64,000 nt of DNA, taken from NCBI GenBank assembly GCA_036873755.1, contig JAVTVY010045590.1, positions 143,100 through 207,099 of the forward strand, in the 5' to 3' direction. Position numbers and translations under genes: made by a program. Of this stretch, positions 1 to 10,790 are shown piece by piece. The notes below the pieces were generated by a model. The model was given only the letters and a program-made list of their open reading frames with translations. It had not been told where the DNA came from and did not search any database. Positions within the stretch are counted from its first letter, which is position 1. Every line of letters begins with the position of its first letter. Source of the DNA: Hanleya hanleyi. Taxonomy: Eukaryota; Mollusca; Polyplacophora; Lepidopleurida; Hanleyidae.

Positions 1-355
1 ATCACCCGAGCCTACAGAAGACTTTGCGTTACAACATCTTAAGATCGCGCATAAGCCCTTGTCGTCTTGAAGACCGAAAATTCTATAAATTCTATACCGT
101 GTTGCACTAATCACAGTCCGATATAGACATGATACAGGAAATACAGGTTTCTGTTGTAATTTTGCGAGTGCCGACGGAAAGTGGGCTTGTATGGGACGTC
201 GACATTCTCGGAAGAAATAACATAAACCCTCTCAGAAGACTCCGGCTCGGCCATTGGTTTTCCCTAGACTTAAAATGGAGAGCAACACAAGTCGAATGTC
301 TGAGGATTTAATTTTTACTATGTGCACTTCGAACCAGCTACAACATTTCAACCAC
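1..355. other. Left edge, no gene recognised
   Basis: Only short open frames are present (for example a 60-codon frame at 129-311), with no recognisable domain or splice structure. Nothing else can be supported here. Confidence 0.5.
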
Positions 356-590
356 AGGACCGCGTCTCAAATCAATCAAACAATGCTGATTAATAAAACA
401 AATCTGCTTAATCGATGTTGAATTGATATTGCTGCTGTTACCACACGCTACCGTATACCACTGTATATATAAACAAAGAGTAGGCTACACATGAACGGTA
501 GCGAGTGGTAACAAAAACAATATCGATTCAATATCGATTAAGCAGATTTGTTTTGTTAAGCAGCATTGATTGATTTGAGACACGGTCATG
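356..590. repeat. Palindromic MITE-like repeat
   Basis: Two arms of about 95 bp read as inverted copies of each other. The left arm begins GACCGCGTCTCAAATCAATC near 358 and the right arm ends with its near reverse complement (GATTTGAGACACGGTC) near 587. The arms share the segments around AAACAAATCTGCTTAATCGAT. The spacer at about 450-490 is short. This is the layout of a foldback MITE. No target duplication could be defined. Confidence 0.6.
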
Positions 591-686
591 TGATTCCAAC
601 ATACATTTGCGGACTTCACCAGTGGACAAAATCCCAACACAAAAATCCCCAGAACAGGAAAAGAGGACAAAACCCCAGGCAAAACA

Positions 687-1118
687 GGTCCGTGTAACCT
701 TGCACAATTCAATTTTCGTTTTTTGTTTTTGTGTTCTCAAAATCAAAAATTGAAAATTGACCGTCAATTTTCAATTTTCGTTTTTTGTTTTTGTGTTCTC
801 AAAATCAAAAATTGAAATTTGACCGTCAATTTTCAATTTTCGTTTTTTGTTTTTGGTTTCTCAAAATCAAAAATTGAAAATTGACCGTCAATTTTCAATT
901 TTCGTTTTTTGTTTTTGTGTTCTGAAAATCAAAAATTGAAATTTGACCGTCAATTTTCAATTTTTGATTCTGGGATTACAAAAACAAAAAACGAAAATTG
1001 ATATTTGACAGTCAATTTTCAATTTTCGTTTTTCGTTTTGCTTCACGCAAAAATGAAAATCAAATATTGAAAATTGCCTCGACTTGTCCGTTTTTCGTTT
1101 TTTGATTTTAACTTTGAC
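687..1118. repeat. Left foldback arm, about 63-bp tandem units
   Basis: Successive AT-rich units begin near GACCGTCAATTTTCAATTTT at 759, 822, 884 and 947. Each unit is itself partly self-complementary, with AAAATTGAAAATTGAC beside CAATTTTCAATTTT. The arm ends in unique sequence (CTCGACTTGTCCGTTTTTCG) shared inverted with 3140-3175. Confidence 0.8.
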
Positions 1119-1243
1119 GTATCTATGTTAAGTTCTCATGTGGACGGGTTATCATGTCACTTCCGGTACGACGAGTAGAATAGAAAACGCAAATCGTGTC
1201 GTATGAGAGGTGTGGAGCGTGAGAGGCATGTGGCCCACCAGGC

Positions 1244-1961
1244 CATCCTCGGGAGCCAGTGTATTGATCGATTTGTTAGGGTATCTATACATTGCCTTGG
1301 TTGCATGGTTGCACACGATAGTTCTGGATAAAAAAAGATCAAGGGGTATCCTCTAAATCAAACCAATTATTCAACAGGTTCAGCTAGCTCATTACTCCAA
1401 TCCACTAGCTGGACGGTTTGAGATGTGACATCGCTGGCATAACTTTGATGTCAGGCTGAAATCGACATCGAGAGTCAAGGCAAAAACCGCCGGCTTGGGA
1501 TACCGACATGCTAATTCAAAATAACCTCGGGGATGAAATGTTCGAGATTGAGGCAACGACTCAAGAACTCACTCGAATCACCAAAAATGTCCAAGTAAAC
1601 CCTGTGCGGGGATAGCCTATAGTATTGGACCCTTCTACGGAGGGCCAATGATAGGCTGATGTAGCAACAACAACATTTTCCCAGTTATACGCCAGATTTT
1701 GAAATCGAAAACGATGCCGCGCTATGTCATCGGTCAACTGAGACAGTCACGTGGTTGTGTATGAAGATTGGGGTGGCTCCTATAAATAGTGATCCAATGA
1801 AAATGCTCGTCTTAGTTTGAAATGGCGGAGTCGAATGACCAATCTCTGAAGGGGAGACAGCTGGAACAGTACACTATCACTGTCTGTTAATATCTTGAAT
1901 TAACAGAGAGTACTGCAGTCTATGTGCGGGGATTCACGATTTACCTGGACTTGTGAAGATG
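1244..1961. mobile_element. hAT-like non-autonomous element A
   Basis: The left end CATCCTCGGGAGCCAG and the right end CTGGACTTGTGAAGATG are imperfect inverted repeats. The flanks CACCAGGC (1236-1243) and CACCAGAC (1962-1969) match at 7 of 8 positions, as expected for an 8-bp hAT-type duplication. Internal sequence at about 1390-1620 is repeated at 5830-6060 inside element B. There is no transposase frame. Confidence 0.65.
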
Positions 1962-2421
1962 CACCAGACAGGTCTGGATATGTGGCATCCCGCTGTTCTC
2001 AATGGTTATTGGCCTTGAGGCCTGAGCCAATCAGAACGCAGTCTTAGATTTTCTCATTTCTAAAAATAGATGTTTAGAGCGCTACAAAAGCGAACAGCAT
2101 TCATGCAGACAACCGCTATTTGCTATTGATTTGAAATATAGTATTTATAAAGATACCAACAAAGATTTAATACCAATAAGAGTAAGTATGCGGCCCGTAA
2201 ACCACCATTTCAAACAAGCACACAATCGCCACGTTTGATGTCAGACGTCTGAATGCTTCAACGCTTCAGGTCCAATCTTCATTCTCTATTTTTGGGACCT
2301 GGATCGTTGGAGCGTTCAGATGCTCGTCAACGTTCAGCGTCAAAAACGCTTCAACGCAAGTGTGGGTGTCAAACGCTTCAACGCATCGACGTGGGAAGTT
2401 TCCTTGGGGGTTATGATTAGG

Positions 2422-2805
2422 CATCTTCATTTTATCGAGCCAATTTCTACGTTCCCACTTCGAACCTGCCTTGATTCATCTGACCCCTTCAGTGTTCAAA
2501 ATCCGAGGTGTAAATTTCACCTACTAACGACAGAAGAACCAATCAGAGCGTACATCGATTGCGAATGAAGTCACGTTGAGTGACATCATCCTCTATTAGC
2601 GGCGTCTTTCCTCCTAATAAGGTGCCCACTAATTAGGTCAGCCAATCAATAACGCTCTTGTGCGACCCATTTCGAATTTCAAATGTTTTCGAGGTCAGTG
2701 ACGTCTCGTGTCTATTTATAAGTTATTTGAACATTGAAGGGGTCCAGATATATCAAGGGAAGTTCGAAGTGGGAACGTAGAAATTGGCTAGATAAAATGA
2801 AGATG
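2422..2805. mobile_element. hAT-type MITE, copy 1 (384 bp)
   Basis: The ends are inverted: CATCTTCATTTTATCGAGCC at the left and its complement ending GATAAAATGAAGATG at the right, with about 40 bp of terminal similarity. A perfect 8-bp direct repeat TGATTAGG flanks it (2414-2421, 2806-2813). It is about 90% identical to 5065-5450. It is non-coding. Confidence 0.85.
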
Positions 2806-3127
2806 TGATTAGGGTACCCACGTATTTATTATACTACCCTACTTTAATGAAACTCCCATGTGTATCAACCCCGTTGTTCTCCATATAATGCTTCACACCT
2901 GCTGCACGATTGCCTACTCGCTTATGCGCAGTTGGCCCATTATATTCTAGCTCGAATGCCTGGCTCCAGGGATCTATAGTGTAGTGAAACTTCCACATCT
3001 TGCCCCCTACTGTTTTTCCATATTATGCTCCACACCTGCCTAACCAATCCGATTTGCGCTTTCCATACTACTCCGCGAACCGAAAGTGACATCATAAGTC
3101 TTGCGCGTGCGCAGTTAACATTGACGA

Positions 3128-3435
3128 GTCAAAGTTAAAATCAAAAAACGAAAAACGGACAAGTCGAGGCAATTTTCATTATTTGATTTTCATTTTTGGG
3201 ACAAGTGAAACGAAAAACGAAAATTGAAAATTGACGGTCAATTTTCAATTTTTGATTTTGAGAAACCAAAAACAAAAAACGAAAATTGAAAATTGACGGT
3301 CAAATTTCAATTTTTGATTTTGAGAACACAAAAACAAAAAACGAAAATTGAAAATTGACGGTCAATTTTCAATTTTTGATTTTGAGAACACAAAAACAAA
3401 AAACGAAAATTGAATTGTGCAAGGTTACACGGACC
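3128..3435. repeat. Right foldback arm, inverted copy of 687-1118
   Basis: This is the reverse-complement counterpart of the left arm. It has about two fewer 63-bp units, so the arms differ in length by about 120 bp through unit gain or loss. Confidence 0.8.
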
Positions 3436-3441
3436 AAAACA

Positions 3442-4627
3442 CCACTTCATTTTTTTTAAAATTTGTGTTTACTTCTAAATATATTTTTAATTCTGAGAGG
3501 ATTAGCGGACGGCTCTATCTTTGATGACTAATTAAACTAGTTTGTACATAAGGAAGGATGCCTGCATCGCTTCTACACATTTGGCAAATGATGCGGTTGG
3601 ACAGAGGTTGAAGAAGCGAGTGCAACGAGCTACAAAAGACCTACAGGAAAGACTACCGATACGCAATCTGTGCGTTGACTTGGACAGCGGTCGGAAGACA
3701 TTGGAAGAAACCATGAGAGGCCTTGACATAATATCAGACTATATTAGATAGACTTACTAGATTTAGATAGATTACTAGGCAGAAAAAACTAAATGTGAAA
3801 TGTCACATTTTTGTGTGTAAATATTGACCATAACATGTAAATATTGACCTTAATTTAATAAGAAAGCATATATAGATAAAATCTGTTAATGTTGTTGTAT
3901 GGCTAATATAATTTTTTCATACAAAAGTTAAAATTGGGGGTTTTGTCCGATTGGGGTTTTGTCCGCTGGGGTTTTGTCCACTGGGGTTTTGTCCGCTGGG
4001 GTTTTGTCCTACACCCTGGCAAAATAGAGGACAGATTGATCTGCCTGACTGGGCATGTTAAGAAAATATTATCTCTCTTACCTTTAGAGGAGTTCTGGAT
4101 TGATAGTTGTCACCGCAATAGCTGGAACTGGAAGTTATAGTTTATATTTGTTATATGTTATCTGTGAAATCCTACACTTTCGACATTTCCACACCTTAAT
4201 GTAGGTCTGTATTGTCCGGATTTGTCAGCCGAACAATGGCTAGAGATGATGCACTAATTGTTGGTGGGCGACTCATTTACAATTTGAAATACGCAGTAGC
4301 CTAACCACTATACTCGAGTTTCAACCAATTCCCATCACACGTCTAATGGTTAGTTTTAATGTCATTTCTGAAAGGTTTTTGATCCACTCGAGTTTTTTCA
4401 ATCCCATATCTAAATATCAAATTTTGTACATCGAGTATCAAGTCCTGGGACAGAATATCTGAAAGATACCGTCTTCATATTCCTTCCTATAGGATTTGAT
4501 CCTCAGAGTAAAAATGCTGCCGAACATTTCTTGGAAAATACATGCAGTAAATGCTCGAAATTCGGATTCGAATACTGTGAACACAGGATACAACATAATA
4601 CTTTAATGCTTTTGTTCTGCCCCAATC
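3442..4627. other. No recognised gene; short simple repeats
   Basis: A 69-codon plus-strand frame (3542-3751) and an overlapping minus-strand frame are open but match nothing recognised and lack splice context. A short tandem repeat sits at 3935-4012. The rest is AT-rich with no structure seen. Confidence 0.4.
3935..4012. repeat. Minisatellite, about 17-bp unit GGGGTTTTGTCCGCTGG
   Basis: Five units of GGGGTTTTGTCC followed by a variable GCTG, ACTG or GATT are seen. The reverse complement GGACAAAACCCC occurs at 665-677, just outside the left end of the foldback element. The foldback element may therefore have landed inside an older element with its own inverted ends. Confidence 0.7.
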
Positions 4628-4765
4628 TCAGTAAACTCGGATATAATATCACAGAATATTATATCTGAATTCAACCCTATATAAATCCCATGCGAATTTG
4701 AAACTACTATTGTTAGCCAATCAGGTGGCTAGCTTGTTGAAATTCATCCTCGCGAGCCAGTGTAT

Positions 4766-5056
4766 CTTTACTTTACTTTATTTCCATACATGAATACATA
4801 TAGAAACATAAAAATATATACATATATCAATGATTGTTAAAAAACAATGCCATGTAAAAACAAGACTATCACAATTCCCAGGCAAACATGCACATACGTA
4901 CTGCATACAGCTCTAACAATACAGAATAGTTAGTTGGGATAGGCTTAGCATGTATCCAAGCTATGGGGTCGGCTAAAGTGACAAACAAAAGAATGCTGCC
5001 CTAAAGCCCACTGTATTGGGCCACCACTACCTCGAACATAAATTCGGGTCCAACCC
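4766..5056 (-). mobile_element. Possible LINE 3' tail
   Basis: The segment opens with a short TTTAC repeat, which would be a GTAAA-type tail on the minus strand. It continues as AT-rich then moderately GC-rich non-coding sequence, with no counterpart in element A. This looks like a truncated retrotransposon 3' region, but no coding part remains to name it. Confidence 0.3.
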
Positions 5057-5064
5057 CACACATC

Positions 5065-5450
5065 CATCTTCATTTTATCCAGCCAATTTCTACGTTTCCA
5101 CTTCGAACCTGCCTTGATTTATCAGACCCCTTCAGCGTTCAAAATCCGAGATGTAAATTTCACCAGCTGACGACAGAAGAACCAATCAGAACATACACAT
5201 CGATTTCGAGTGAAGTCACATAGGGTGACATCATCCTCTATTAGCGGCGTCCTTCCTCCTAATATGGTGCCCACTAATTAGGTCAGCCAATCAATATCGC
5301 TCTTGTGTGACCCATTTCGAATTTCAAATGTTTTCGAGGTCAGTGACGTCTCGTGTCTATTTATAAGTTATTTGAACATTGAAGGGGTCCAGATATATCA
5401 AGGGAAGTTCGAAGTGGGAACGTAGAAATTGGCTGGATAAAATGAAAATG
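5065..5450. mobile_element. hAT-type MITE, copy 2 (386 bp)
   Basis: This is the same family as 2422-2805. It is flanked by a perfect 8-bp direct repeat CACACATC (5057-5064, 5451-5458). The inverted ends are CATCTTCATTTTATCCAGCC and its complement. Confidence 0.85.
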
Positions 5451-6470
5451 CACACATCCCTCTGGTCACAGATTGCCAAGAAGAGTGATGTGTGGAGTCG
5501 CACCCCAATCGACGAGAGTGCAATAGTTAATATTCATACTCAAGCCTGTGCGGCAGGGGTGCCGGCTAGCTGCGATGTTCTCTGTTGCAACATTTCGTAA
5601 ATAAACTGTCCAATTTTGGGGGACAGATGGTTAGGTGGATTGATAAAAAAATCAAAAAAATCTTGATCTGTTAAATGTCTGAAGAAATGACAAGTGTTGT
5701 CGATTAACTTGTATAATATATTCATAATATAAATCGATAGGTTACGATCGATACACTGGCTTGGTTAGTTACCGATAGCAGTTCTGAGCTCGAGGGGTTC
5801 ACACTAAACCGAACCAATTAGTAAGCGCGCTGAAGCAGCTCATCAGGGATCCGCAGAGAGGTTTGAGTCTTGACTGGTTTGAAGTTAGGTTGAAATCGGC
5901 ATCGGGTGTCAAAGCGAAAACCGCAGGCTTCAGATACCGACGCGCTAATTCAAAACAACCGCTGGGGATGAAATGTACGAGGTTGTGTAATAGACGCAAC
6001 GACTCCAGAACTCACCCGAATCAACAAAAAGGTCCAGGTAAACCCCCTGCGAGGATTTAGGGATTAACTGGACTTGTGCAGATGGTTGAAATCACGCCCA
6101 CGGTAATTACACACCGTAGCACGTGGACGAATATATAAACATTATCGGGAAACAGTATCCAAATATGGCATCATTTATAGACAGTATGATTTGCAAACCG
6201 TGAAGATCAAAGAGTTTACTCCCGCCGAAAAGTCTGGCTATGTTAGGGGGTAAAAAATATCAGAAGATTATGCCTCGCGAAGATTTTAATCTCCGTGAAG
6301 TAAACGTCAATCATTGTCAGCGACAAAAGTAAGAATTGTCGTGATTGGCTTATTATGGGATCTCGCAGAATATCGGCGAACATTTCGCATGAAGTTTTCA
6401 TAGCCTTACGTCTAGATGATACTCCCCTGATTTACCATCTTGGTTTACCTAGATTGCTGTGATACCAAAT

Positions 6471-7139
6471 AGGCCAGCACTCCTATATTTTCTGGGATCT
6501 GAATGAGGGTCTCGGACCCTTATATATATTCGACCACCCACTTCGGTTTACGCGTATCTGAATTCATCCAGTTAGAAATAATGAAGTCTATCATGTATAA
6601 TCTATTACACTGTAAAATGTTGTATAATTCTTCACATGACGGGCATCTCTTCAGGTTTAATAATAACTAAACAGAATGCAAATCGGATAGATTTTGGCAG
6701 TTTTTGCTCGATTATATTATGATATGTGTGCAGTTTGCATCGAGTTAAGATATGCCAGTGGCTGGAGACGACTTCACTTGACGTCACTAGCCAGTTCCCA
6801 CTCAACAGCTCAAAACAGCATGGGTTATGAAAAAGGTCTATAGGAATAGAATAGAATAGTTTATATGCGTAAAAGTTGAGTCCAGCAGGACTAAAACGCA
6901 ATCATGCATACATATAAAACATACACAACTACAAACATCAGACAACAGGTAAAACATGCAAATATATAAAAGGGTTTCCATTTGCCCAACATTAAAATAG
7001 GTGACCCATCCTTGGTCCAAATGGGCCGTGCGGTTATCATTTTGAAGCGCCCGTGTGGTAGAGTATTGAAAGTCATGGTATTTTGGGGGCATGGGCATGT
7101 TTGGCCTATTTAGGGGTCCAAATATTGCGTTTAGGGTGT
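6471..7139. other. No recognised gene; possible retrotransposon tail
   Basis: A short AGAAT-type repeat at 6845-6862 begins an AT-rich stretch that could be the 3' tail of a minus-strand retroelement. Open frames here are short and overlap on the same strand without domain content. Confidence 0.3.
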
Positions 7140-8110
7140 CGTGTTGAAGTGCTCGTGGTGTAAACTACGACTGGGCTGTTTTTTACTGGAAGTGACGTCA
7201 TCACAAAGAAAGGACATTTACGGATGCACATAGCGTGTTTGGGCGATGTATACATGGGTGTAAATATTGCGTGCAGCTTGGGGAGCTTTCATGACGCAGA
7301 CTACGACACGCATTTTGACCAAGGTGTGACATCGTGATGCACATGCGCAGTTGAGGAGTAGTACAGAAAACCGCATTCACGGATGCGCACTGGGGATATG
7401 CCTACGTATACACCTCTATACAATAACGGGCGGGCATGTGGACCTGTGTTGTGATACATGACTTTCGGAATGTACCCAGAGACTGGGAAACGTCCTCAGC
7501 AACGCCAGGGGTATTAGGAAAAGTGCTCGGATGGGTGAAAAGCACACCACTGTAGCCCATATGAGTGAGCAGATGGACCTTGAGAGTACATGTGGACCAT
7601 GAAGTGTACACAGAGAAGACGAGGTGATGAGTAGTAGAGAACGCGCGCGCAGAGTCGCTCGTACACGCCAGAGGAGAGGTGAAAAATACACCCCTATGGT
7701 GTGAACATGTGGGGGCGACGGAACTCTGGTTGTACCGTGTTCTCAACTGCCCAGTGTACGTCCAGGGTTACAGGCATGCGCACTGGGGAAGTAGTAGAGC
7801 AAAGACAGTTTTGCATGTGCGCAGGGGTAAGTTAGATATGGGCCATGTTGGGTTCAAATGTGTCGTGCTTGGTATCCTATTGAAGCTCTTATCGAGTAGA
7901 GTAGTTAGACTTGTGGTGATATGCGCATGCGCACTCGAGGAGTAGTAGAGAAAGCACAGAATCGTTCGGATTCGCACTCGAGTGAGTGAAAAGTACATCG
8001 ATATACACTAACCCTTAGGTGTGGACATGTGGGGGTGACCGAGCTCTGGCTGTACCGGCTACTGACCAGTGTAGGTCCAGGAATACACGAGCGCTCGGAT
8101 ACGCCCCGAG
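7140..8110. repeat. Degenerate tandem repeat, roughly 300-bp unit
   Basis: Blocks recur in the same order: GTGGGGGCGACGGAACTCTG (7708) against GTGGGGGTGACCGAGCTCTG (8029); GAGGAGTAGTA near 7353 and 7937; and GCGCACTGGGG near 7386 and 7778. The best spacing is about 320 bp. The open frames of 60-114 codons in this stretch are read in both directions through the repeats and are not believable genes. Confidence 0.5.
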
Positions 8111-8239
8111 ATATGTCTACCGTATGGTCTAGTCTCTTCCCCTCAGTCCAGGTAGACGATGCTCATTTATTCGGGGTTACTCACTCCCATCACCCGTGTT
8201 ATACTACCTTGGCTCCCTATCAACATCACTTCTGAGTGG

Positions 8240-8600
8240 TGCAAGCGAGAAAAAAAATGATCCTACAGTACTCGCTGAATGGCTGAACCTCGTCAAGAGC
8301 AAGGTCGTTTAAACAGTCCGCCATATTGACAGAATTACCCTTCCCCATGCAGAACAAGCACTGAGAAACCTCAAATAGGAAGGTTCTAGCAAATTTCCAG
8401 AATGAATTCCAACAGAGAAAGCTCAAATGCTGATTAAGGAATTGTGTATAAGCGAACCATCATCGAATATGTCTACTTACTCCCAAACTGGATTTACTCT
8501 GGAAAGTTTATTTAACATACACGAAACAGTTCTCGAGGAAAAAGATATTTGTCTTCCGATCACTCATAACGATACACCAACAGTTTATGTGATACTTACT
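8240..8600 (+). pseudogene. Fragment of Penelope-like reverse transcriptase
   Basis: The translation matches the fingers region of the element at 25385-25700: NDPTVLAEWLNLVKSKVV, then VRHIDR, later HNDTPTVY. Stops and frame changes are present. This copy reads without interruption across the point (AAGCGAGAAAAAAAATGATC) where the 23.4-27.2 kb copy is split by a 157-bp-repeat element. It therefore serves as the empty-site reference. Confidence 0.65.
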
Positions 8601-9115
8601 TACTTGATACTTGATAATGAATACGCCTTTATCCGTAGTCGCGGCTCTCATCTTCTTTTTAATTACAACACATATAAGGGAAGTGGGAAGAGGTGCGGAC
8701 ATACTGACAGAGCCACATGACTTCACAGTATAGTCTTCCGAGTAAAAGCTCTGCGGGCTTGGGGATGAGAAGCCCTGTTCAGAGAGCGAGTTCCAGTCAT
8801 TTAAATTCCTGTGGGCAAAGAACTCGTGCTGTATCCCTGTTCTGCCAAAAGGCTTGTATAAAGTCTCGGTATGATTGAATAAGTCCCGTATTCTAGAACC
8901 GGGCGTACCGTTTACTTGTAGAGGATTGCTATCTTCTGTTTGGTGAAGTTACAAACGCACATATTGATGATCCCTATACGTTGGTTTGCCTTACCATGCT
9001 GTTTTGTTTTACAGGCTTTAGATCTGCAGAGATAATGAGACCAATGTCGTTGGGTTCAGTGATCTCATTCAGAATTTCCCCGTTGAGAGTACAAACATAT
9101 GCGCAGTACTACGCA
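8601..9115. other. No feature recognised
   Basis: No open frame with domain content, inverted repeat or tandem repeat was seen in this stretch. Confidence 0.4.
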
Positions 9116-9900
9116 TTAATGGCATTGAAGAAAGTAAACACTGGGCAGTCCAGGCTTGAGCTTGTCTAAGTCCCCCTTTAGGAGGCGGCAGTCCTCAGCA
9201 CTCAGAATTTGAATATAAAGCTTGGTGTCTCCGGTAAACAATTTGGTTATAGCTGGGACGGAGGTGTGAATATCATTCACGCAAAGAACAAACAGAATAG
9301 ACCCCAGGATGGACACCTGAGGGACTCCAATAACCACGTCTCTCTATGAAGAGAAACCGTTGCGTAATATTACCTGTTGTCTCCAGTTGATGAATAATGC
9401 CTCGATCCACGATAAAATAACATCCCTTGATATCGCATTGCCTGGATTTATAAAACAACCTTTGTGGGGCAACGAAGCGAAGGCCTTGGAGAAATCCAGA
9501 TAAATAATGTCTCTTCCGTGCCCCAAATCTTATGATTTCGTCCAGTCATTCAGACACTCCAGGAGTTGGCTAGTGCATGAGCATTTTTGTTGGGGCCCAT
9601 GTTAGTGGCATGAAATAAATGTTATTTTTCTGCAGGAAACTGTTCAGCTGGTCCCATAATATTCTTTCGAGAAGGATGACAACTTGGCTTGTGCAAGTTA
9701 CTGGACGATAATTATTCGGATCGGAGGCCGAACCTCAGAGGGATGATGTTTCCATCTCTGCAGTCCTGAGGAAAAGCAGATGTTAACAAGGATGAGTAGA
9801 AGATTTGGTAAAACGAAACACCTGCAACAGGTAAGATTCTAAGAGCGTTCGAATGGATGTTGTCTGGTCCACAAGCTTTATTCTATTCGAGTTTGGACAT
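9116..9900 (-). pseudogene. Decayed non-LTR retrotransposon reverse transcriptase
   Basis: Read on the minus strand from about 9900 down, the frames show fragments of a Jockey/CR1-superfamily reverse transcriptase in the right order: GPDNIHSNALRIL, then DIIYLDFSKAFASLPHKG (palm motif A region), then GVPQVSILGSILFVLCVNDI (motif B, normally PQGSVLGP), then a motif C remnant in which the expected A/VDD is replaced (FTGDTKLY). Frameshifts separate the blocks, so the gene is dead. No polymerase activity is expected. Confidence 0.75.
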
Positions 9901-9984
9901 TTCGCAAGCTACATCAGCAGCAATGATTGTGTTCAAGCTCGGGGCATTGAAGCCCACTACTCGAAACCTATTTTAGAGAAAACA

Positions 9985-10790
9985 CAAGGTGTTGGTGGAG
10001 AACTCGTTGCCGCATAGAGGTTTTGGTAACTCCGGGTGTAATTGCACCGACTAAAAATGCTTGAAGTAGAAGGGTTGTCCGCATACGCCCCGTTGCAACT
10101 GCTGTTCCCCACGTAGGCTATAATCAACCGCTTGGGCATATCCCCCCGAAATACATTTTCTTGGTGGCTGATTGGATTCTGAGCCGGCAAAGAAAACACT
10201 TTGGCTTGCACATGTGGCTGGGATATTAAGGGTTTTTTTCTCCAAGGCCGTGATGTGACCTAGCTGCATGGCTAGATTCGGTTTTACTTTGCGGACGTAC
10301 AGGGCTCCCTCTTGGATGATCTTATAGTCAGGCGTCGCGCCGGTAGCCAGTAAGGACCGGTAATGCCAGCGTCTGTGGGAGTTTGATGGGCACTTCGCTC
10401 GAAAGGTAGTGATCTTGCGTGAACAGATTCGTATGTAGACGTCCCATGAGATCCACCAACTGTCCGCTGTGAAACCCCGGTATCCGACATTGCCGTTCAT
10501 CTCCGTGTGTCCTGGGGTGTCCTAATAGTTCAAGGGTGCCGTCATGTGAGAGTCTTTGACTTCTCGACCGTATGACATCAACGTTTCGGTGAAAGCACTA
10601 TAGGTGTGCATGTTGGTTGAGGCATTCAAGAGCAGCCAGGGGCATCTTTCTCGAGATTGGTGCCATCGCCATCGAAGACCTTGACTTTCACGTACAAGTA
10701 GGTGTGGACTAAATCCAAGTATGCTGTATCAGAGTTGAGGATAACGAATCCGCAATTTTCCACATTAACCTCTAGACAATGCTATCTTGC
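9985..10790 (-). pseudogene. Broken gene of the 'F54H12.2-like' family
   Basis: On the minus strand, frame-broken blocks appear in the order I recall for the abundant invertebrate family annotated 'uncharacterized protein F54H12.2-like': LNSDTAYLDLVHTYLYVKVK, then VDLMGRLHTNLF, then EGALYVRKVKPNLAMQLGHI, then ENVFRGDMPKRLIIAYVGN. At least three frame changes are needed, although one block of 149 codons (10051-10500) is still open. From memory the family travels with Polinton/Maverick-type virus-like elements and may be a capsid-type protein. That link was not tested here, and no other genes of such an element were found beside it. Confidence 0.6.

Larger units (their letters stand above)
687..3435. 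mobile_element. Foldback transposon with repeat-built long terminal inverted repeats
   Basis: The element starts GGTCCGTGTAACCTTGCAC at 687 and ends with the exact reverse complement at 3435. Both ends are flanked by a perfect 6-bp direct repeat AAAACA (681-686 and 3436-3441), read as a target-site duplication. The inverted repeats are about 432 bp (687-1118) and 308 bp (3128-3435). Each is built from tandem units of about 63 bp rich in AAAATTGAA/TTCAATTTT. The interior has no intact transposase; it carries two nested hAT-like insertions (1244-1961 and 2422-2805). The structure is that of foldback (FB/TU-type) elements, but the family is not identified. Confidence 0.8.
4745..6084. mobile_element. 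hAT-like non-autonomous element B, itself invaded
   Basis: Its ends (CATCCTCGCGAGCCAG at the left, CTGGACTTGTGCAGATG at the right) match element A at 1244-1961. GTTGAAAT occurs on both sides (4736-4743, 6085-6092), consistent with an 8-bp target duplication, with one extra T at the left. Relative to A it holds extra sequence at about 4766-5720, including the MITE at 5065-5450. Confidence 0.65.
4628..6470 (-). mobile_element. Interrupted copy of the 45503-45980 repeat family
   Basis: Segments 4628-4740 and about 6085-6470 together match, in opposite orientation, the uninterrupted element at 45503-45980. Shared blocks include AGTAAACTC(G/A)GATATAATAT, the region around CGCCGAAAAGTCTGG, and CTGATTTACCATCTTGGTTT. 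The middle (4745-6084) is a later insertion flanked by GTTGAAAT. A third fragment lies at 19010-19080. Confidence 0.65.

Noticed and set aside
3532..3751. Overlapping 65- and 69-codon frames on opposite strands
   Set aside because: Neither shows a domain or supporting signals; two-strand openness over 200 bp is expected by chance.
7402..7998. Frames of 76-114 codons on both strands
   Set aside because: They lie in the degenerate 300-bp tandem repeat and overlap each other in several frames.
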